Of a stretch of DNA of 64,000 nt, positions 61,677 through 64,000 are shown piece after piece. The position numbers and the translations under genes were made by a program. Source of the stretch: an uncultured Chitinophaga sp. (GTDB taxonomy: Bacteria > Bacteroidota > Bacteroidia > Cytophagales > Cyclobacteriaceae); contig CABHOK010000008.1 of NCBI GenBank assembly GCA_902168205.1, forward strand, positions 1 to 64,000. The letters run 5' to 3'. Below the pieces are notes generated by a model that ran no database searches, was not told the origin of the DNA, and saw nothing but the letters and a program-made list of their open reading frames with translations. Position 1 is the stretch's first letter. The number at the start of each line of letters is the position of its first letter.

Positions 61677-62156
61677 TCAGTTAGTTGTTTGCGGAGTGTA
61701 TTTAACAATATCGATGCCTACACCGTTAGGATCCTGAATCGCGAAATGACGATCGCCCCAGGGTTCATCGCGCAATTCAATACTGATCGCTACTCCTCTC
61801 TGTTTCATCTCCTTATATAGTTTATCGACATCATCCACTTCGATGGTAAGATATACTCCGTGTCCGGGAAAGGCTTTTTGAAACAAAGGTTGTTGCGTGG
61901 GATGATCGGGCAAGAGAAAGCTGATCTCTGCCTGTTTGTTCGGACTGTGCAACAGGAGATAAAACTCATTTTCAAATGTTACACCAAATCCCAGGTGTTG
62001 CGTATAAAAAGCTTTGCTCTCGGCCAGTTTAGCCGTTACGATGCCTGCATTCATTTTCATTTTGATCGTGTTTGATGTTGCTGATTTTATTTGTGAATAT
62101 GCGCTCATGACGGAAACGGTGATGAGCATACATGCCGTTAATGTGATCTGTCTCAT
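61677..62156 (-). CDS. Exported VOC-family protein
   Basis: A 159-residue glyoxalase-fold protein: AKLAESKAFYTQHLGFGVTFENEFYLLL and DPWGDRHFAIQDPNGVGIDIVKYTP in the two halves. It is unusual in having a signal-like N-terminus (MRQITLTACMLITVSVMSAYSQ), since VOC enzymes usually act in the cytoplasm. A cytoplasmic start at the Met near residue 33 or 35 (MKMNAGIV) is the alternative. The substrate is unknown. Confidence 0.85.
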   Translation of the reverse strand: MRQITLTACMLITVSVMSAYSQIKSATSNTIKMKMNAGIVTAKLAESKAFYTQHLGFGVTFENEFYLLLHSPNKQAEISFLLPDHPTQQPLFQKAFPGHGVYLTIEVDDVDKLYKEMKQRGVAISIELRDEPWGDRHFAIQDPNGVGIDIVKYTPQTTN

Positions 62157-62243
62157 ACGTGATATAGTTTATATGAAACAAAATTACCGGGCAGGCCACC
62201 CGGTATCCTTGTAAAAAACGGACATAATCGTTTCAACCTGAAA

Positions 62244-63059
62244 TCACTCGGGAAAGGCTTGTGCCGGTGTAATGCCGTAGAAGCTCTTGAACTCTTTTAT
62301 AAAATGTGCCTGATCGTAATATCCGCTATCAAAAAACAACTTGTTCTGTCGCAGGCTCTGTACCGATGGCTTGGCGTGAAGTATGTTTTGAAATCGCACA
62401 ATCTTGCTGAAAGTCTTGGCCGAATCTCCGATGTAAAATTCAAACAGACGTCTTAACTGCCTGGGACTTATACCCGTATCGAGTTCTGTCTCGATGTTGA
62501 GTACACCGCGCTTTTGCAGGATAATGTGAATGGCATTATACAATCGGTTGTCGGTGGTTATTGTTGCTTTTGAAAGATGGTTCAGAAAATATTGATCCAG
62601 CACAACGTTCAGGCTATGCGTTGACTGCAAGGGCTGAAAGGTATTGGTGATGAAGGCTGAGATACCGGGCAATACATCGCGCAGTGGCTCTACACGATTA
62701 CTGAATTCAGCGGCATCCATCCGGAAGAGATGTGGCAGCATAGCGGGCAGAAAACGAACACCGATATAGTGGAATGATTTACCAATGGGAAACTCCGTGT
62801 AGTTTTTGGAGAATCCCATGATATAGTTTTCCTGGGGATTGTCCAATTCAAAGAATATATCCATACAGCCATCGGCCACCACGCGGTATATATAAGGCGC
62901 GTCCAGCATTTCAGTGGTATTCAATTCCCAATAACAATAGATAAAGTTTCGGAGCCCGGCATCGGGTAAGAATTCACGATAGGCAACCTGTGAAGTGGCC
63001 TGTTTCACCGATGGCTGAACCGGTGCGTACAGTAGTCGTATGGAGTTAGTGAGTTTCAA
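62244..63059 (-). CDS. AraC-family transcriptional regulator with DUF6597-type N-terminus
   Basis: A 271-residue regulator. The first ~130 residues match the DUF6597 sensor (AYREFLPDAGLRNFIYCYWELN, RVVADGCMDIFFEL, GVRFLPAMLPHLF). Residues ~170-271 hold the HTH (TGISPRQLRRLFEFYIGDSAKTFSKIVRFQNIL, LFFDSGYYDQAHFIKEFKSFYGITPAQAF). It is not next to sugar genes; its targets are unknown. Confidence 0.88.
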   Translation of the reverse strand: MKLTNSIRLLYAPVQPSVKQATSQVAYREFLPDAGLRNFIYCYWELNTTEMLDAPYIYRVVADGCMDIFFELDNPQENYIMGFSKNYTEFPIGKSFHYIGVRFLPAMLPHLFRMDAAEFSNRVEPLRDVLPGISAFITNTFQPLQSTHSLNVVLDQYFLNHLSKATITTDNRLYNAIHIILQKRGVLNIETELDTGISPRQLRRLFEFYIGDSAKTFSKIVRFQNILHAKPSVQSLRQNKLFFDSGYYDQAHFIKEFKSFYGITPAQAFPE

Positions 63060-63164
63060 TCTGTGCTGGTGTACGTTATCCGTTAATCATTATCCGAAAA
63101 TCCAGAATCATTGAAAATATATACTTTGTGAGCCTTTTGTATCTTTGTGCAATGGATTTGGGAT

Positions 63165-63229
63165 CGTTAGTCGTTAATCCGATAGCTGTTATTCATAAAG
63201 ACTGTACAAATAACGGTTAACGATTAACC
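63165..63229. repeat. GTTAATC-word hairpin overlapping the DUF1801 stop codon
   Basis: Arms 63165-63192 and 63209-63229 are imperfect inverted copies (GTTAGTCGTTAATCC.. with ..GGTTAACGATTAAC). The right arm contains the stop codon of the gene at 63224. Single-arm copies of the GTTATC/GTTAATC words occur at 40668-40700 and 63071-63093. It may serve as that gene's terminator. Confidence 0.5.
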
Positions 63230-63640
63230 ATACGTATTCCGAAGATATTTTACAGAATGCTCAACCATCTTCTCAAGTACTTTTACATCCACATCGGCAA
63301 GGTGCTTGATATACAGGCAGCCTTTTCCCGCCTTATGTTTTCCGAGTTTACGCTGCAGGTCGGTCTGTTCCGCAAATCCAGGCATTATATATACGGTGAT
63401 ATTTTGTTTACGCGGAGAGAATCCCGTTAAACACGAATCGCCTTCGTGGCCGCTGTCATATTTATAGTGATACTGTCCAAAGCCTACAATGGATGGTCCC
63501 CACATTTTAGGTTTTGCTCCGGTTACTTTCTTCATTAGTTTAACAAGTGCAGCGCAATCATCGCGGACACTTTCATCTGCAATGTTGTCCAAAAAGCTAT
63601 CGACAGATTGCTCAGTAGGTTTAGTTTTCTGTTCAGCCAT
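63224..63640 (-). CDS. DUF1801 domain protein
   Basis: A 138-residue cytoplasmic protein. The start at 63640 (MAEQKTKPTEQSVDSFLDNI) is chosen over the longer frame. The family match is clear: DESVRDDCAALVKLMKKVTGAKPKMWGPSIVGFGQYHYKYDSGHEGDSCLTGFSPRKQNITVYIMPGF, then GKHKAGKGCLYIKHLADVD. DUF1801 has an iron-chaperone-like (frataxin/YdhG) fold; the function is unestablished. Confidence 0.88.
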   Translation of the reverse strand: MAEQKTKPTEQSVDSFLDNIADESVRDDCAALVKLMKKVTGAKPKMWGPSIVGFGQYHYKYDSGHEGDSCLTGFSPRKQNITVYIMPGFAEQTDLQRKLGKHKAGKGCLYIKHLADVDVKVLEKMVEHSVKYLRNTYG

Positions 63641-63756
63641 GGAATCCGGGGTAGAATTGATACAACAAGTATACATATTCCGAATGAGACTCATAATGCC
63701 GGGACAAAGAATTCTGTTCCCCTTTCCACCAACGTGCTATACTTTCCCCTGAAGCA

Positions 63757-64000
63757 TCAATGATTCCGCACGTTAACAATCTGTCCACCGGAGTGACGTG
63801 TGTGAAGCCTGTTCTCGAGGTGTTTTACTCCGGATACGGATTCTGCTATATCTTCTACTCTTCGCTTCACGTTACGATCATCCACCTGTCCACTTAAGAT
63901 TACTTCGCCATCCTGCACGGATACTTCTATACCGGAGGCATCTACGTATGGATCTTCCAGCAACAGATCATTTATATCTTCCAGTATTCTGAAGTCTGAT
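63757..64000 (-). CDS. BON-domain protein, C-terminal part (partial)
   Basis: This gene runs off the right edge; frame-compatible codons continue to base 64000. About 80 residues are visible: SDFRILEDINDLLLEDPYVDA, GIEVSVQDGEVILSGQVDDRNVKRRVEDIAESVSGVKHLENRL. This is one complete BON domain, a periplasmic or membrane-binding module of OsmY-type proteins. The signal peptide and any second domain are outside the window. Confidence 0.85.
   Translation of the reverse strand, partial: SDFRILEDINDLLLEDPYVDASGIEVSVQDGEVILSGQVDDRNVKRRVEDIAESVSGVKHLENRLHTRHSGGQIVNVRNH

Noticed and set aside
1-64000. CRISPR array, tRNA, rRNA, IS element or prophage
   Set aside because: No regularly spaced repeats, no cloverleaf-like stretch, no transposase or integrase motif and no phage structural genes were seen on either strand.

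Overview
The window is a chromosomal stretch of a Bacteroidota bacterium, most likely a soil or freshwater member of the Cytophagales. Four secreted proteins end in a type IX secretion (T9SS) sorting domain, found only in this phylum. There are several phylum-typical glycoside hydrolase families (GH36/GH27-like, GH95, GH97, GH76, GH125), a gliding-motility-type C-terminal domain, orphan MacB/FtsX-type permeases with a PadR regulator, and at least one promoter of the TTTG/TAnnTTTG kind. Base composition is moderate (roughly mid-40s % GC by eye), with a striking excess of TATA. No SusC/SusD pair, tRNA, rRNA, insertion sequence, prophage or CRISPR array was seen.

Region 1 (1-22,500) is a carbohydrate-utilisation cluster. 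It holds the end of a GH36 alpha-galactosidase, a secreted GH27/36-like enzyme with a T9SS tail, a LacI-type repressor, a large DUF5107-TPR protein on the minus strand, and a divergent AraC-type activator. A sugar/H+ symporter follows, then a tight run of GH95, aldose 1-epimerase, GH97 and sialate O-acetylesterase-like genes. A secreted cadherin-like protein and a GH76 mannanase carrying a beta-gamma-crystallin module close it. The enzymes point to galactosyl/fucosyl side chains of plant polysaccharides and to alpha-1,6-mannan. A LacI-type operator lies just before the symporter gene.

Region 2 (22,500-35,760) is a mix of small housekeeping and unknown genes: DUF4180, SRPBCC, MacB-like permease, GNAT, SiaC-like, DUF4261, PLDc_N-like, cupin, MFS exporter, GH125 alpha-mannosidase and several hypothetical proteins. 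Region 3 (35,900-40,650) is a pentose-phosphate operon, rpiB-gnd-zwf-pgl, with a good Bacteroidota-type promoter. Region 4 (40,650-50,740) holds a divergent MFS exporter/Lrp pair, a DinB protein, an unknown protein with UDG-like end motifs behind an unusual double hairpin, a large FG-GAP/ASPIC lipoprotein, lgt, and an ArsR-SRPBCC pair. Region 5 (50,900-64,000) has a phosphotriesterase-like hydrolase, a PadR-regulated permease operon with a perfect 15-bp inverted-repeat operator, a second orphan permease, a gliding-type adhesin-like protein, and small regulators and hypotheticals. It ends in a truncated BON-domain gene.

I do not see a clear, complete novel multi-gene system. The items most worth following are: the overlapping alternative hairpins before the unknown gene at 44337; a family of degenerate, paired intergenic repeats (20843, 35576, 58931); word-built hairpins that swallow stop codons (49835, 63165); the genome-wide TATA excess; the PadR operator; and the GH76-crystallin and GH97-T9SS fusions.
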